From contig NZ_MSJP01000008.1 in the NCBI RefSeq assembly GCF_014596525.1, positions 62,001-126,000 on the forward strand: DNA of 64,000 bases, given 5' to 3'. Position 1 is the first letter of the stretch; each line of letters opens with the position of its first letter. The DNA is from Streptomyces sp. CBMA291 (GTDB taxonomy: Bacteria > Actinomycetota > Actinomycetes > Streptomycetales > Streptomycetaceae). Made by a program: the position numbers and the translations under genes. This document shows positions 25,708 through 33,796 of this stretch, piece after piece. Below the pieces are notes generated by a model. That model ran no database searches and was not told where the DNA came from. It worked only from the letters and a program-made list of their open reading frames with translations.

Positions 25708-26571
25708 ATGGCTGGGAAAGCGGGAGAACGACCCGAGCGGCCCGCTGAGGTCGATGGTACGACCCACCTTTTCAGGGCTCTAGGGAAAATCATCAGAACT
25801 CTGCGGAGGAACGCGGGTATCAGCCAGACGGAGCTGGCCGCGCTCACGCATGTCAGCGAAGACCTCATCTCCGCCATCGAGCGGGGAGTCCGCGTCCCCC
25901 AGCCGGACTTCCTCATCCAGATCGACCCGCTCCTCAACGCGGGCGGCGCGCTGACCGCCGCCTCGGAGGACGTACGGACGGCCGTGTCCCGTGCGCGGGT
26001 ACGGCATCCGAACTGGTTCCAGGACTTCGCGAAGGCTGAGGCGGAGGCGGTTGCGCTGCACTACTACGCGCCGCACGCCGTGCCGGGCCTTCTCCAGACG
26101 CAGGCGTATGCGGATGCCGTCTTCCGGCACCGCCGCCCGCTCCACGACGACACACAGATCGAGAAGCTGCTTGCCGATCGGCTCTCCCGCCAAGCCATCT
26201 TCGAGAAGCAGCCCCTGCCCACACTCAGCTTCGTCATTGAGGAGGCTGTCCTTCGACGCCCGATGGGCGGTCGAGAGGCCTTCCGGGAGCAGCTCCAGCG
26301 CCTCCTTGAGGTCGCTCAGTTCCGAAACGTCTACCTCCAGATCATGCCGACTGAAAGGGACGGACACCCGGCACTGGATGGCCAGTTCACCCTGATCACG
26401 CTCCTCGGCCAGCGGGAGGCCGCGTACACCGAAAACTACGGAACCTCCCGTCTGTTCGTCGGCCTCGAAGAGGTACGCACGTACACCGAGCGGTATGGAA
26501 TTATGCGCGCACAGGCACTCACACCACAGGAGTCCCTGGAGTACCTCAAGCAACTGCTGGGAGAGCTATGA
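25708..26571 (+). CDS. HTH (XRE) regulator with DUF5753
   Basis: A 287-residue regulator. The XRE helix-turn-helix is at about residues 25-80 (LGKIIRTLRRNAGISQTELAALTHVSEDLISAIERG), followed by the DUF5753 ligand/partner domain (ALHYYAPHAVPGLLQTQAYADAVF, LPTLSFVIEEAVLRRP, YTENYGTSRLFVGLEEVRTYTERYGIMRAQALTPQESLEYL). I prefer the ATG at 25708 (AGAAGG 8 bases upstream) over the GTG at 25702. It overlaps the DUF397 gene by 4 bp. The pair resembles the WhiJ/Scr1 antitoxin-like regulator plus small DUF397 partner. Confidence 0.88.
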   Translation: MAGKAGERPERPAEVDGTTHLFRALGKIIRTLRRNAGISQTELAALTHVSEDLISAIERGVRVPQPDFLIQIDPLLNAGGALTAASEDVRTAVSRARVRHPNWFQDFAKAEAEAVALHYYAPHAVPGLLQTQAYADAVFRHRRPLHDDTQIEKLLADRLSRQAIFEKQPLPTLSFVIEEAVLRRPMGGREAFREQLQRLLEVAQFRNVYLQIMPTERDGHPALDGQFTLITLLGQREAAYTENYGTSRLFVGLEEVRTYTERYGIMRAQALTPQESLEYLKQLLGEL

Positions 26572-26813
26572 GTACGGCAGATCTGACCTGGTTCAAGAGC
26601 AGCTACAGCGGCGGCTCGGGCGGTGCCTGCATCGAGGTCGCTTACGACTGGCGTAAGTCCAGCTACAGCAGCGGTGAGGGCGGCGAGTGCGTCGAGGTCG
26701 CCGCGCACGCCACCACCATCCACATCCGGGACTCCAAGAACCCCCACGGTCCGCAGCTGGCCGTCTCTCCGGCTTCGTGGAGCGCGTTCGTGGGTGTGGC
26801 CACGACGGTGTGA
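26568..26813 (+). CDS. DUF397 protein with duplicated motif
   Basis: 81 residues. The DUF397 core is present with its N-terminal motif doubled: LTWFKSSYSGGSGGACIEVAY followed by DWRKSSYSSGEGGECVEVA, then IHIRDSKNPHGPQLAVSPASWSAFV. It overlaps the HTH gene by 4 bp (ATGA) and is surely co-translated. DUF397 proteins act with their HTH partner in Streptomyces development and antibiotic control in the few cases studied. It ends before a strong hairpin. Confidence 0.9.
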   Translation: MSTADLTWFKSSYSGGSGGACIEVAYDWRKSSYSSGEGGECVEVAAHATTIHIRDSKNPHGPQLAVSPASWSAFVGVATTV

Positions 26814-26822
26814 CCCGTACGG

Positions 26823-26860
26823 CGGCGCCCGCTCACCCCGTGGAGGGTGGGCGGGCGCCG
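26823..26860. terminator. Bidirectional terminator
   Basis: CGGCGCCCGCTCACCC pairs with GGGTGGGCGGGCGCCG (one mismatch) between the convergent DUF397 and FG-GAP genes. Confidence 0.85.
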
Positions 26861-26873
26861 TCGTGTCCGCTCG

Positions 26874-28187
26874 TCAGAAGATCAGGTCGTAGATGTCCCA
26901 GCCCCAGCCGATCTTCTTCGGCTTGCCCGTGGGGACCAGACTGTAGTTGCGGTAGTCACCCTGGTAGAACCAGAGGTTCCCCGACTTGTCGCGAGCGACG
27001 AGGTCATCGTAGGACTCCCGGTCGTCGAGGGTGCCGGACCAGGAGAGGCTGTCGTAGACGTTCCAGCCGCCGCCGACCCGGGCGCGGGGCTCGTTGCCGC
27101 GGTAGCCCCATGCGTACGACCAGAGGACACCGGACGTGTCACGGCCGATGGCGCTGGCGCTCCCGCGGGTGGCGACCAGGGCGCTGTAGACGTTCCAGCC
27201 GCCGCCGACCCGGGTGCGGGGCGTCAACAACGTCGTCGCGTCGGTGCCGGTGCCGGTGCCGGTGCCGGTGCCCCAGGTGTACTGCCAGAGGACTCCGGTC
27301 TTGTCGCGGGCGAGGAGACCGTAGCCGTTGCTCGTGAGGGCCGTGTACTGGTTCCAGCCGCCGTCGACGCGGACGCGCGGCTTGAAGGGGGCGGCGGGGT
27401 CGCCGGAACCCTTGTAGTACCAGAGGACACCATCCCGGTCGACGGCGACGAGATCGCCGTGGCCGTCGGCGTTCCGCCGGGATGTCGGGGTGATCGAGGT
27501 GTAGACGTTCCAGCCGCCGCCGATGCGCTGCCTGCCGCGAAGGACGGGCTTGGCGGCGTGGTTGTTGGAGGGGTACTGCCAGAGGACTCCGGCCTTGTCA
27601 CGGGCGAGGACGGTGGTCCGCCAGCCCGCTTCGGGGGTGCCCTTGACGAACTCGAAGACGACCGGGCCGCGATCGCTGACGCCATGCTCGTCGTACACCT
27701 CAAGCGTGGCGGTGAGGGTCCCGAGGTGCTCGGTGCCGGTGATGGCGTCGATCCGGAACTCGTAGGTGAAGAAGCGCTTCCCCGAGAGGGTGGTGTCGGG
27801 GAGCTGGACGATGAGCCCTGGCTGTTCCCAGGAGCAGGGTTGGAAGGCGCCGCCGTCGACCGCGCAGGTGGCGGTGACCCCCCGGTAGGCCTGGAGGTCC
27901 TCGTCGCCCGCGTCAAAGAGCTGGGTCGGCAGCAGGAGTCGCGCCTTCACCGTGTCGCCCGCGAGCCACGTGGGCCAGACCGTGACGCGGGTGGTGACCG
28001 CGCCTTCCTCACCGGAGGGGACGACGAGCGGCCCGGCCTCCTGCTGGACGGTGCCGCGGGAGATGGCGGCGAGGGGGGCCTGCGGGGTGGGAGTGGCCGC
28101 CTGGGCGGCGGGGGCGGTGGCGAGGGCGAGGGCGAGGGCTACCGTGACCGCCCTGATCAGAGCTTTTCCGCGCGGGTGTCGTGCCAT
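26874..28187 (-). CDS. Secreted FG-GAP/VCBS-repeat protein 2
   Basis: A 437-residue exported protein. Signal peptide about 1-32 (AAQA-AT), an Ig-like N-terminal region (TTRVTVWPTWLAGDTVKARLLLP, YEFRIDAITGTEHLGTLTATLEVYDEHGV), then tandem repeats built on RVGGGWNVY and ARDKSGVLW from about residue 190, ending IGWGWDIYDLIF. I chose the ATG at 28187. The open frame continues upstream through another signal-peptide-like sequence (28264-28454) that I interpret as a decayed paralogue. The likely promoter motif lies 340 bp upstream, ahead of that remnant. Confidence 0.8.
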   Translation of the reverse strand: MARHPRGKALIRAVTVALALALATAPAAQAATPTPQAPLAAISRGTVQQEAGPLVVPSGEEGAVTTRVTVWPTWLAGDTVKARLLLPTQLFDAGDEDLQAYRGVTATCAVDGGAFQPCSWEQPGLIVQLPDTTLSGKRFFTYEFRIDAITGTEHLGTLTATLEVYDEHGVSDRGPVVFEFVKGTPEAGWRTTVLARDKAGVLWQYPSNNHAAKPVLRGRQRIGGGWNVYTSITPTSRRNADGHGDLVAVDRDGVLWYYKGSGDPAAPFKPRVRVDGGWNQYTALTSNGYGLLARDKTGVLWQYTWGTGTGTGTGTDATTLLTPRTRVGGGWNVYSALVATRGSASAIGRDTSGVLWSYAWGYRGNEPRARVGGGWNVYDSLSWSGTLDDRESYDDLVARDKSGNLWFYQGDYRNYSLVPTGKPKKIGWGWDIYDLIF

Positions 28188-28263
28188 GAGGGTCCTTCTT
28201 GGCCGGTGGGACGTCTTGGTGGGGCTGGGGGTTCTGGAGGTTCTGGGGGTTCTGGAGGGGCGG

Positions 28264-28454
28264 TCAGAGGATCGGGTCGCAGATGCCCCAACCGTGGCCG
28301 CTGCGGGGGTGCCGGCGGTGCCGGTGGCCGTTGTGCGGGTGGTCGCGGCGAGAGCGGCGGGGGCGATGCCGACGGTCAGGGCGGGCGCGACTGTGTCTGC
28401 GACTGCGCCCGCACCCGCGACCGCGAGAACCGGCGCGTGCTTGGGTCGAGCCAT
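28264..28454 (-). pseudogene. Remnant of an FG-GAP secreted protein gene
   Basis: An ATG at 28454 opens a signal-peptide-like sequence (MARPKHAPVLAVAGAGAVAD...). After about 55 codons, a different frame encodes GHGWGICDPIL followed by a stop at 28264, closely matching the end of the intact neighbour (GWGWDIYDLIF). This is what an internal deletion plus frameshift would leave of a paralogous FG-GAP gene. The shared promoter-like motif at 28506-28534 is placed correctly for this remnant, so it may now drive the intact gene downstream. Confidence 0.6.
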
Positions 28455-28505
28455 GAATCCCCCCCCAGGAATTCTTGGGCTGTAGGTGCTTCGTTCGGAT
28501 CATGG

Positions 28506-28534
28506 GACCGGGCTCGACGCCGAATGGTTGTACG
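28506..28534 (-). promoter_or_regulatory. ECF-type promoter-like motif before FG-GAP remnant/gene 2
   Basis: On the minus strand: CGTACAACC, 17 bases, GTC, followed by the remnant ATG at 28454 (motif starts 80 bp upstream). Confidence 0.6.
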
Positions 28535-28813
28535 GGTTTCTGGGGGTGGGTCACCTTGGCGCCAGGGAGTGAACCCCTGGATACGGGTTCGAGGGCAGGC
28601 CGACGGGGCCGCTTCGGAGGCTGCGGAGGGGCGGCCTGCGCGCGGATCCACGGGGAAGGCGGGGCCCACGGGGAAACCCCCGGTCAACCCGCCACCCCCA
28701 CCCCGACGCCTCGCACGGGTTTCCAGAACGGAACGCTTCACGGGGGCCGGGGCCTCTGAATCGCCGGGCGCCGCCCCACCCCCGAACCATCGGCAGAAGC
28801 TCCCGCGCCTGCT

Positions 28814-29029
28814 TCACCAAGACCTCGTCCGCCAAGGCGAACCGACCTCACTCGGCTGGGTGATCGTGAGACGACCGAAGACCGACTCCACGTTCACCTG
28901 GGCACCGTAGAAGATCCAGAAGCCTTCCACCGGCATCCGCGAGCGGCCGGGGCGCGACGGCACCACACCCAGGCTGACGTTCGACAGGAAGCCGACGTCG
29001 AGGAGGCGACCCGGCTGCCCGGCCGGCAC
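28814..29029 (-). pseudogene. Decayed fragment of a DUF6879-type gene
   Basis: In this 216-bp stretch one frame encodes GFWIFYGAQVNVESVFGRLTITQPSE, matching the 3' part of the decayed gene at 30093-30680 (FxIFDGAQVNVELVSGHLTITQPSE) on the same strand. The 5' part of such a gene is not recognisable. The remainder of the gap 28535-29179 holds nothing I can identify. Confidence 0.55.
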
Positions 29030-29179
29030 GTCCGCGCCGCCGGTGGGCGATACCCCGCCCGCTCAGCCCCGCGTCCCGGCGGGCTCTCCCCGAGTCGTTC
29101 CGCGAGAGCCCGCCGGGCCTGCTGGGCGCTGGAGGAGGGAGGGAAGGAAGGAAGGGGGGGGAGGGACCGGGCAGTGCGG

Positions 29180-29971
29180 CTACCCGAGCAGTCGGCGGAA
29201 CCGCGCGTTGCTCGACGCGGCCCCCTTCCCCCCCACCCGCGCCGACCACTGCCGACACATCGCCTCCACATACGCCCTGACGGCCTCCGGATCCGCCGCT
29301 CGCCACGACTCGAAACGCCCCAGCCACTCGATGGCCGCCGCCGGTTCCTGATCGCACTCCATGAGGCGTACGGCCGTATTCGCGGCGTCCACCCATGCCG
29401 GACCCAGCGCGGGCATGGCCCAGTCGACGAGATACGCGCCTTCGCCGGTCGCCGGGATCAGGATGTTGTGCGGGTTCGTGTCCGTGTGGAGAAGCGAGGT
29501 TCCGTCCAGCAAGGACGCCTCTTCGGAATTCAGAAACCCTCCGAAGCGGTCGGCAAGCCTCGGGAGACCCCCGCGCGGGCGCCCACGGGCGAGATCCTTC
29601 CGGGTCAGGACCCGCTCGATCTCCGGAAGATCCCGCGTCCCCGGCCTCAAGTCCGCGTGCCGCCCGTCCACATGGGCGAAGGCCAGACAATGCCATCCCG
29701 CGACCTCGAACCTGTGCCGGATCACGGGACTGATCCCGGCCACGAACCCGTTGACCCTCTCCTCGTTGCGAAGACCGCCGACACCGTCTTCGTCCGAGGC
29801 CGGCACCCCCTTGAGGAACAGGGAACCGTGCGAGACGGTCCTGAGCACCAGGGCCACGGAGCAGTTCAGCCCGGAAGAGACCACTTCGCTCCCCAGCACT
29901 CCACCCGTGCGCTTCACGACGGCATCACGGAGAGCAGACGGCAGCGCGGCCCAACCCATGCGTTCGCTCAT
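29180..29971 (-). CDS. APH-family phosphotransferase
   Basis: A 263-residue kinase-fold protein of the aminoglycoside phosphotransferase/choline kinase family. The catalytic loop is [10 protein letters not shown] (HxDxxxxN) and the metal loop [15 protein letters not shown] (DW in place of the common DxD). N-terminal lobe residues include [10 protein letters not shown] with the ATP-site Lys. The ATG at 29971 follows GAGGAAAG. Solitary families like this in Streptomyces are often annotated as aminoglycoside resistance but most have unknown small-molecule targets; I do not assign resistance. It sits between two decayed DUF6879 fragments. Confidence 0.82.
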   Translation of the reverse strand: MSERMGWAALPSALRDAVVKRTGGVLGSEVVSSGLNCSVALVLRTVSHGSLFLKGVPASDEDGVGGLRNEERVNGFVAGISPVIRHRFEVAGWHCLAFAHVDGRHADLRPGTRDLPEIERVLTRKDLARGRPRGGLPRLADRFGGFLNSEEASLLDGTSLLHTDTNPHNILIPATGEGAYLVDWAMPALGPAWVDAANTAVRLMECDQEPAAAIEWLGRFESWRAADPEAVRAYVEAMCRQWSARVGGKGAASSNARFRRLLG

Positions 29972-30092
29972 GCTTTCCTCACGCACGGGAACGGGGGCCG
30001 GGGGGAACCGGCCCCCGTTCCATCCGACTGGGCTCCTACCGCGTGTCACCGCACTTCCGACACCGAATCTTTCCGGACCAACCGACCCGCCG

Positions 30093-30680
30093 TCACGACG
30101 GCGGGGCCCCGGCACCGTGGACGGCCGGCTCCGTCAACTCCGTGAACGTCTGCGCGTACATCGCCGTCTCACTCGGCTGGGTGATCGTCAGGTGGCCGGA
30201 GACCAGCTCCACGTTCACCTGGGCACCGTCGAAGATCTAGAAGTCCATGCCCGGCAGGTCGAGATCCGTCGCCCTGCGCCTCGGCAGCCAGTCGGACTCG
30301 TACCGCGTGTAGTCGCTCAGGGGCTCGGAGACGATACGGGCCCGCCGTACGACGACCCCCCGGGCGACGGCATCCCGTACGGCATCGTGCCAACCACCCC
30401 ACCAGGACTCCCTGTCCCCGGGATCCGGGCGGTGCCCCTGCCGCCAGCGGAGGAACTCGGGGCCGTCGGGCCTCTTCAAGGTCACGCGACCCTCCGCTGT
30501 CGAGCAGGTGCGCGTCGGCGAACACGGGCCTGTCGCTCCGACGTGACCCCAGCAAAGGCGAATCCCGGCCTGCCGCCCTGGCATCAACCCGCCATCGGCA
30601 ACAGCTCCCCCGCCTGATCCTGGCGAAGCCCGGCCCTCGACTCGCCGGGAAGCGAGGAACGTTGCCTTCGGCACCACCAC
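30093..30680 (-). pseudogene. DUF6879 gene broken by a nonsense codon
   Basis: The minus strand encodes a recognisable DUF6879 protein: GPEFLRWRQG, ESWWGGWHDAVRDAVARG, RRARIVSEPLSDYTRYE, WLPRRRATDLDLPGMDF, then TAG at 30237-30239 where the family has Trp (DFW). The same frame continues [36 protein letters not shown] to a stop at 30093. About 15 residues normally found between YE and WLPRR also appear to be missing, and the N-terminus looks frameshifted near 30495. The gene is dead. A complete paralogue lies at 45327-45854. Confidence 0.72.
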
Positions 30681-30809
30681 TCGCCGACCTCCCTCACTCT
30701 TTCGGGTGGGACGCCCATGTCATCCCCGGCGGCCAGGGCCACGCCGTCGCCTCGGCGGCCGAGGGCACCACCGTGCCGGAGGAGAAACCGCCGGGCGCCC
30801 CCCGGACGC

Positions 30810-31244
30810 CTACGCCCCCGCCGCCCACCCGGCCGTGTTGGAGTACGACTCGTAGCTGTGGCGAGTGTCCCGGCCCCACGTCTCGCCCGTGAGCTGCTCG
30901 TACGCCCGGTCGGGTACGTAGAGCAGGGCCTCGGCCCAGACCAGGCCCTCGGCGTACGGGGCGAACCGCTCCGGGTCCCGCAGCACGCTCTCGTACTCCT
31001 CGCGTCCGGCCGCGACGACCGCAGCGCGGGTGTAGAGGAACTGATCGCCCGACAGCCCCTCGCCGAACTCCCTGCGGTCCAGCCGGTACAGGGCCCGGGA
31101 AAGCTGCTCGGCGAAGCCGGTCGCCTCGGCCACGGAGCCGTCGGCCAGGCGGGCCGTCAGGGCAGCGGCGAGTTCGTCGCCCTCGGGGTCGGGGAGAGCG
31201 GGGGCGCACGCTTCGATGAGCTGCCAGAAGGCGTTCTCGTTCAT
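30810..31244 (-). CDS. DUF4240 protein
   Basis: A 144-residue protein beginning MNENAFWQLIEACAP, the typical DUF4240 start, with LYRLDRREFG, LSGDQFLYTRAAVVAAGREEYE and an acidic/aromatic C-terminal region (ALLYVPDRAYEQLTGETW). The ATG at 31244 overlaps the stop of the OB-fold gene (ATGA), which sets the start. The family is cytoplasmic and uncharacterised; its co-translation with a DUF35-like protein is noted but may be incidental. Confidence 0.83.
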   Translation of the reverse strand: MNENAFWQLIEACAPALPDPEGDELAAALTARLADGSVAEATGFAEQLSRALYRLDRREFGEGLSGDQFLYTRAAVVAAGREEYESVLRDPERFAPYAEGLVWAEALLYVPDRAYEQLTGETWGRDTRHSYESYSNTAGWAAGA

Positions 31245-31681
31245 GCCGGGAAGCATGGCGGAGGGGTCTGACAAGCCGTGAACACCGGCACCACCACCCC
31301 CGCCTCCCCCGTCCGGCCCGCCTCCCCCGTCCGGAACGTCACCTCCAGCTCCATCCCGACCCTCAGGGCCTCCTCCGGGACCGCCACGACCTCCGTCATC
31401 ATGCGCGGGCCCTCCGCCAGGTCGACGACGGCGGCCACGTAGGGGACGCGGGTGTCGAAGGGCGGGAGGTCGTTGCGGTGGACGGTCGACCAGGTGTAGA
31501 GCGTCGCCCGGCCGCTCGCGGTCTCCCAGTGGACGTCCTCGCTCCAGCAGAACGGGCAGAACTCGCGCGGGTAGTGGTGCGCGCGGGCGCACTCCGCGCA
31601 GCGGCGCAGCAGCAGCCTGCCGTCCGCCGCCGCGTCCCAGTAGGGGCGGGTGAAGGCGTCGATGTCCGGGGTGGCCGTCAT
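31241..31681 (-). CDS. Zn-ribbon/OB-fold acyl-CoA-associated protein (DUF35)
   Basis: A 146-residue protein with an N-terminal rubredoxin-like zinc ribbon (LRRCAECARAHHYPREFCPFCWS, two CxxC) and an OB-fold (ATLYTWSTVHRNDLPPFDTRVPYVAAVVDLAEG). DUF35/ChsH2-like proteins bind acyl-CoA and partner thiolases or hydratases in sterol and fatty-acid breakdown. There is no thiolase next to it here. It overlaps DoxX upstream and DUF4240 downstream by 4 bp each. The operon has a CTGACG-N3-CGTCAG operator. Confidence 0.86.
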   Translation of the reverse strand: MTATPDIDAFTRPYWDAAADGRLLLRRCAECARAHHYPREFCPFCWSEDVHWETASGRATLYTWSTVHRNDLPPFDTRVPYVAAVVDLAEGPRMMTEVVAVPEEALRVGMELEVTFRTGEAGRTGEAGVVVPVFTACQTPPPCFPA

Positions 31682-32130
31682 CCGAGGAGTCCGATCGCGT
31701 GGTCGAGGGACCAGGTCTGCCAGGACATCGCGAGCAGGGCGACCAGCGAGACCAGCGCCATCATCGCGTTCTGCCCCTGCTCGGCCCAGTCGTGGATCAT
31801 CAAGGCGAAGTAGAGGAGGTTCAGGAGCAGGCCGCCCAGCAGGGCCACCGGGGTGAGGAGGCCCGCCACGAGGCCCAGGCCCAGGGCGAGTTCCGCGTAC
31901 ACCACGACGTACGCCATCAGCCGGGGGCGGGGTGCCACCACCGCCTCGAAGCCCTTCCGGACCAGCGGCCAGCGGTGCCGGGCCGCCACGTCGGCGGCCC
32001 ACGCGATGCCGGTGCCGCGCTCGAACCAGCCCTTCCTGTCCTTGTGCCGCCAGCTCTCCAGCCACCACAGGCCGAGGCCGATACGGAGGACGGCGAGCCA
32101 TTCGGCGCCGGTGAGCCAGACCGTATGCAT
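31678..32130 (-). CDS. DoxX-family membrane protein
   Basis: A 150-residue protein with four predicted membrane helices (around LAVLRIGLGLWWL, LMAYVVVYAELALGLGLVAG, LTPVALLGGLLLNLLYFALM, ALVSLVALLAMSW) and a charged loop of about 35 residues after helix 1. It matches DoxX/DoxD-like proteins, a family tied to redox homeostasis. The ATG at 32130 is preceded by GGGGGAG. It starts the DoxX/OB-fold/DUF4240 operon, 31 bp from a perfect palindromic operator. Confidence 0.84.
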   Translation of the reverse strand: MHTVWLTGAEWLAVLRIGLGLWWLESWRHKDRKGWFERGTGIAWAADVAARHRWPLVRKGFEAVVAPRPRLMAYVVVYAELALGLGLVAGLLTPVALLGGLLLNLLYFALMIHDWAEQGQNAMMALVSLVALLAMSWQTWSLDHAIGLLG

Positions 32131-32160
32131 GCGCTCCCCCTCGATGAACCCCCGCCTTAT

Positions 32161-32175
32161 CTGACGGTACGTCAG
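32161..32175. promoter_or_regulatory. Operator CTGACG-GTA-CGTCAG (DoxX operon)
   Basis: Perfect 6-bp arms with 3-base spacer, 31 bp upstream of the DoxX start. The same element recurs at seven other places ahead of catabolic genes in this window. Shape and spacing suit a TetR-family dimer. Confidence 0.72.
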
Positions 32176-32322
32176 TTCAGCGCAGGGGGCGCGCCCGCGC
32201 AAGAGGCCCGTCGCGCGCGGAGCCCCGTACCGCCCAAGAACCCCTCACGCGTGACCGATTCGCAACCGAACCCCCTCCCCGTCGAGACCCACTGCGTGTA
32301 CACGTCATTACGCTCAGCAGTC

Positions 32323-33501
32323 ATGGCCACCAGCACCCCGGAACCCCCCGGACCGCCCGCCCACCCCGTCTACGTCATCGGCGGCGGCCCCGGCGGGCTC
32401 GCGGTCGCCGCCTGCCTGCGCGCGCGGGGCGTCCGCGCCGTCGTCCTGGAGAAGTCCGACGCCGTCGGCGCCTCCTGGCGCGGCCACTACGCCCGGCTGC
32501 GGCTGCACACCACCCGGCGCCTCTCCGGGCTCCCCGGGCTGCGGATGCCCCGCTCCTTCGGGCGCTGGGTCGCCCGCGCGGACGTGGTCCGCTACCTGGA
32601 GACGTACGCCGAACACCACGAGCTGGAGATCGTGACCGGCGTCGAGGTCTTCCGGGTCGAACGGGACGGCACCGAGTGGATCCTGCACGCGACCGGCGGC
32701 CGTCGGCTCACCGGGCGCGCGGTCGTCGTCGCCACCGGCTACAACCACACCCCGCGCCTGCCCGACTGGCCCGGACTCGACGCCTACGAGGGCGAGTTGA
32801 GCCACGCCCTGGGCTACCGCACCCCGGAGCCGTACGCCGGGAAGGACGTCCTCGTCGTCGGCGTCGGCAACACCGGGGCCGAGATCGCCGCCGACCTCGC
32901 CGAGGGCGGTGCCCGGCGGGTCCGGCTCGCCATGCGGACCGTCCCGCACCTCGTGCGCCGCTCCACCGCCGGGTGGCCCGCCCAGCGCTCCGCCGTCCTC
33001 GTCCGGCGCCTCCCCGTACCCCTCGTCGACCTGCTCGGCAAGGCGCTCGCCCGGGTCGCGGCGCCCGACCTCTCCGCGTACGGGCTGCCCCGGCCCGACA
33101 CCGGTCTCGCCACCCGGCAGCGGGCGGGCGCGGTCCCGGTGCAGGACGTGGGCCTGGTCGCCGCGCTGCGGAGCGGGAAGGTCGAGATCGTGGCCGCCGT
33201 GGACGACCTGGCCGGGCCGGAGGTCGTCCTCGCGGACGGCAGCCGGATCACCCCGGACGCGGTCATCGCGGCGACCGGCTACCGGCGCGCCCTGGAACCG
33301 CTCCTCGGCCACCTGGGCGTCCTCGACGACCGGGGCCACCCCGTCGTCCGAGGCGCCCGCTGCCCCCGCGAGGCCCCCGGCCTCTACTTCACCGGCTTCG
33401 TCAACCCGCTGAGCGGCATGCTCAGGGAACTGGCCCTCGACGCGGAGCGGATCGCCCGCCGGATAGCCCGTACGGGGGGCTCGGCTGCCGGGCGGGGGTG
33501 A
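32323..33501 (+). CDS. FAD-dependent monooxygenase/NAD(P)-binding protein (FMO-like)
   Basis: A 392-residue group B flavoprotein monooxygenase-like enzyme. The FAD motif VIGGGPGGLAVAACL is at about 18-32 and the NADPH motif VVGVGNTGAEIAADLAEGG at about 170. GRAVVVATGYNHTPRLPDWPG marks the end of the first Rossmann unit. Baeyer-Villiger and related oxygenases share this layout, but the FXGXXXHXXXWP fingerprint is not clear (LSHALGYRTPE at that place), so the exact reaction is open. It is divergent from the DoxX operon; the palindrome CGTGTACACG (32295-32304) lies just before it. Confidence 0.82.
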   Translation: MATSTPEPPGPPAHPVYVIGGGPGGLAVAACLRARGVRAVVLEKSDAVGASWRGHYARLRLHTTRRLSGLPGLRMPRSFGRWVARADVVRYLETYAEHHELEIVTGVEVFRVERDGTEWILHATGGRRLTGRAVVVATGYNHTPRLPDWPGLDAYEGELSHALGYRTPEPYAGKDVLVVGVGNTGAEIAADLAEGGARRVRLAMRTVPHLVRRSTAGWPAQRSAVLVRRLPVPLVDLLGKALARVAAPDLSAYGLPRPDTGLATRQRAGAVPVQDVGLVAALRSGKVEIVAAVDDLAGPEVVLADGSRITPDAVIAATGYRRALEPLLGHLGVLDDRGHPVVRGARCPREAPGLYFTGFVNPLSGMLRELALDAERIARRIARTGGSAAGRG

Positions 33502-33796
33502 ACCCGTACGGGACCCTCGGCAACCGGGCGCGGGGTATCCCCTGCGGGGACCTCGGGGGACCTCGGGGGACCTCGGGGGACCTCGGGGATCCCGTACGGG
33601 AACTTCCGGGCGGGTCAACCCGTACGGGAACTCCCGGGCGGGTCAACCCGTAGGGGAGCTGCCGGGCGGGTCAACCCGTAAGGGAGCCCCCCGGCGGGTC
33701 TTCCCGTACGGGAACTCCCGGGCAGGAACTCCCGGCCAGGAACTCCCGGCCAGGTCACCCCGTACGGATCCCCCCGGCGGGCAACCCCCTACGGGG
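33502..33796. repeat. Imperfect GC-rich repeats between convergent genes
   Basis: First a run of the 9-mer GGGACCTCG (about 33547-33592), then about eight copies of a ~27-base unit containing CGGGTCAACCCGTACGGGAAC. Each unit holds the palindrome CCCGTACGGG. No gene. It may act as a transcription barrier between the FMO-like and FG-GAP genes. Confidence 0.75.

Noticed and set aside
29180..29971. Aminoglycoside resistance determinant
   Set aside because: Only the general APH fold is visible; flanking genes do not suggest antibiotic synthesis or resistance.
32295..32304. CGTGTACACG as operator of the FMO-like gene
   Set aside because: A 10-bp palindrome is expected by chance at this GC content and it is not repeated elsewhere in the window.
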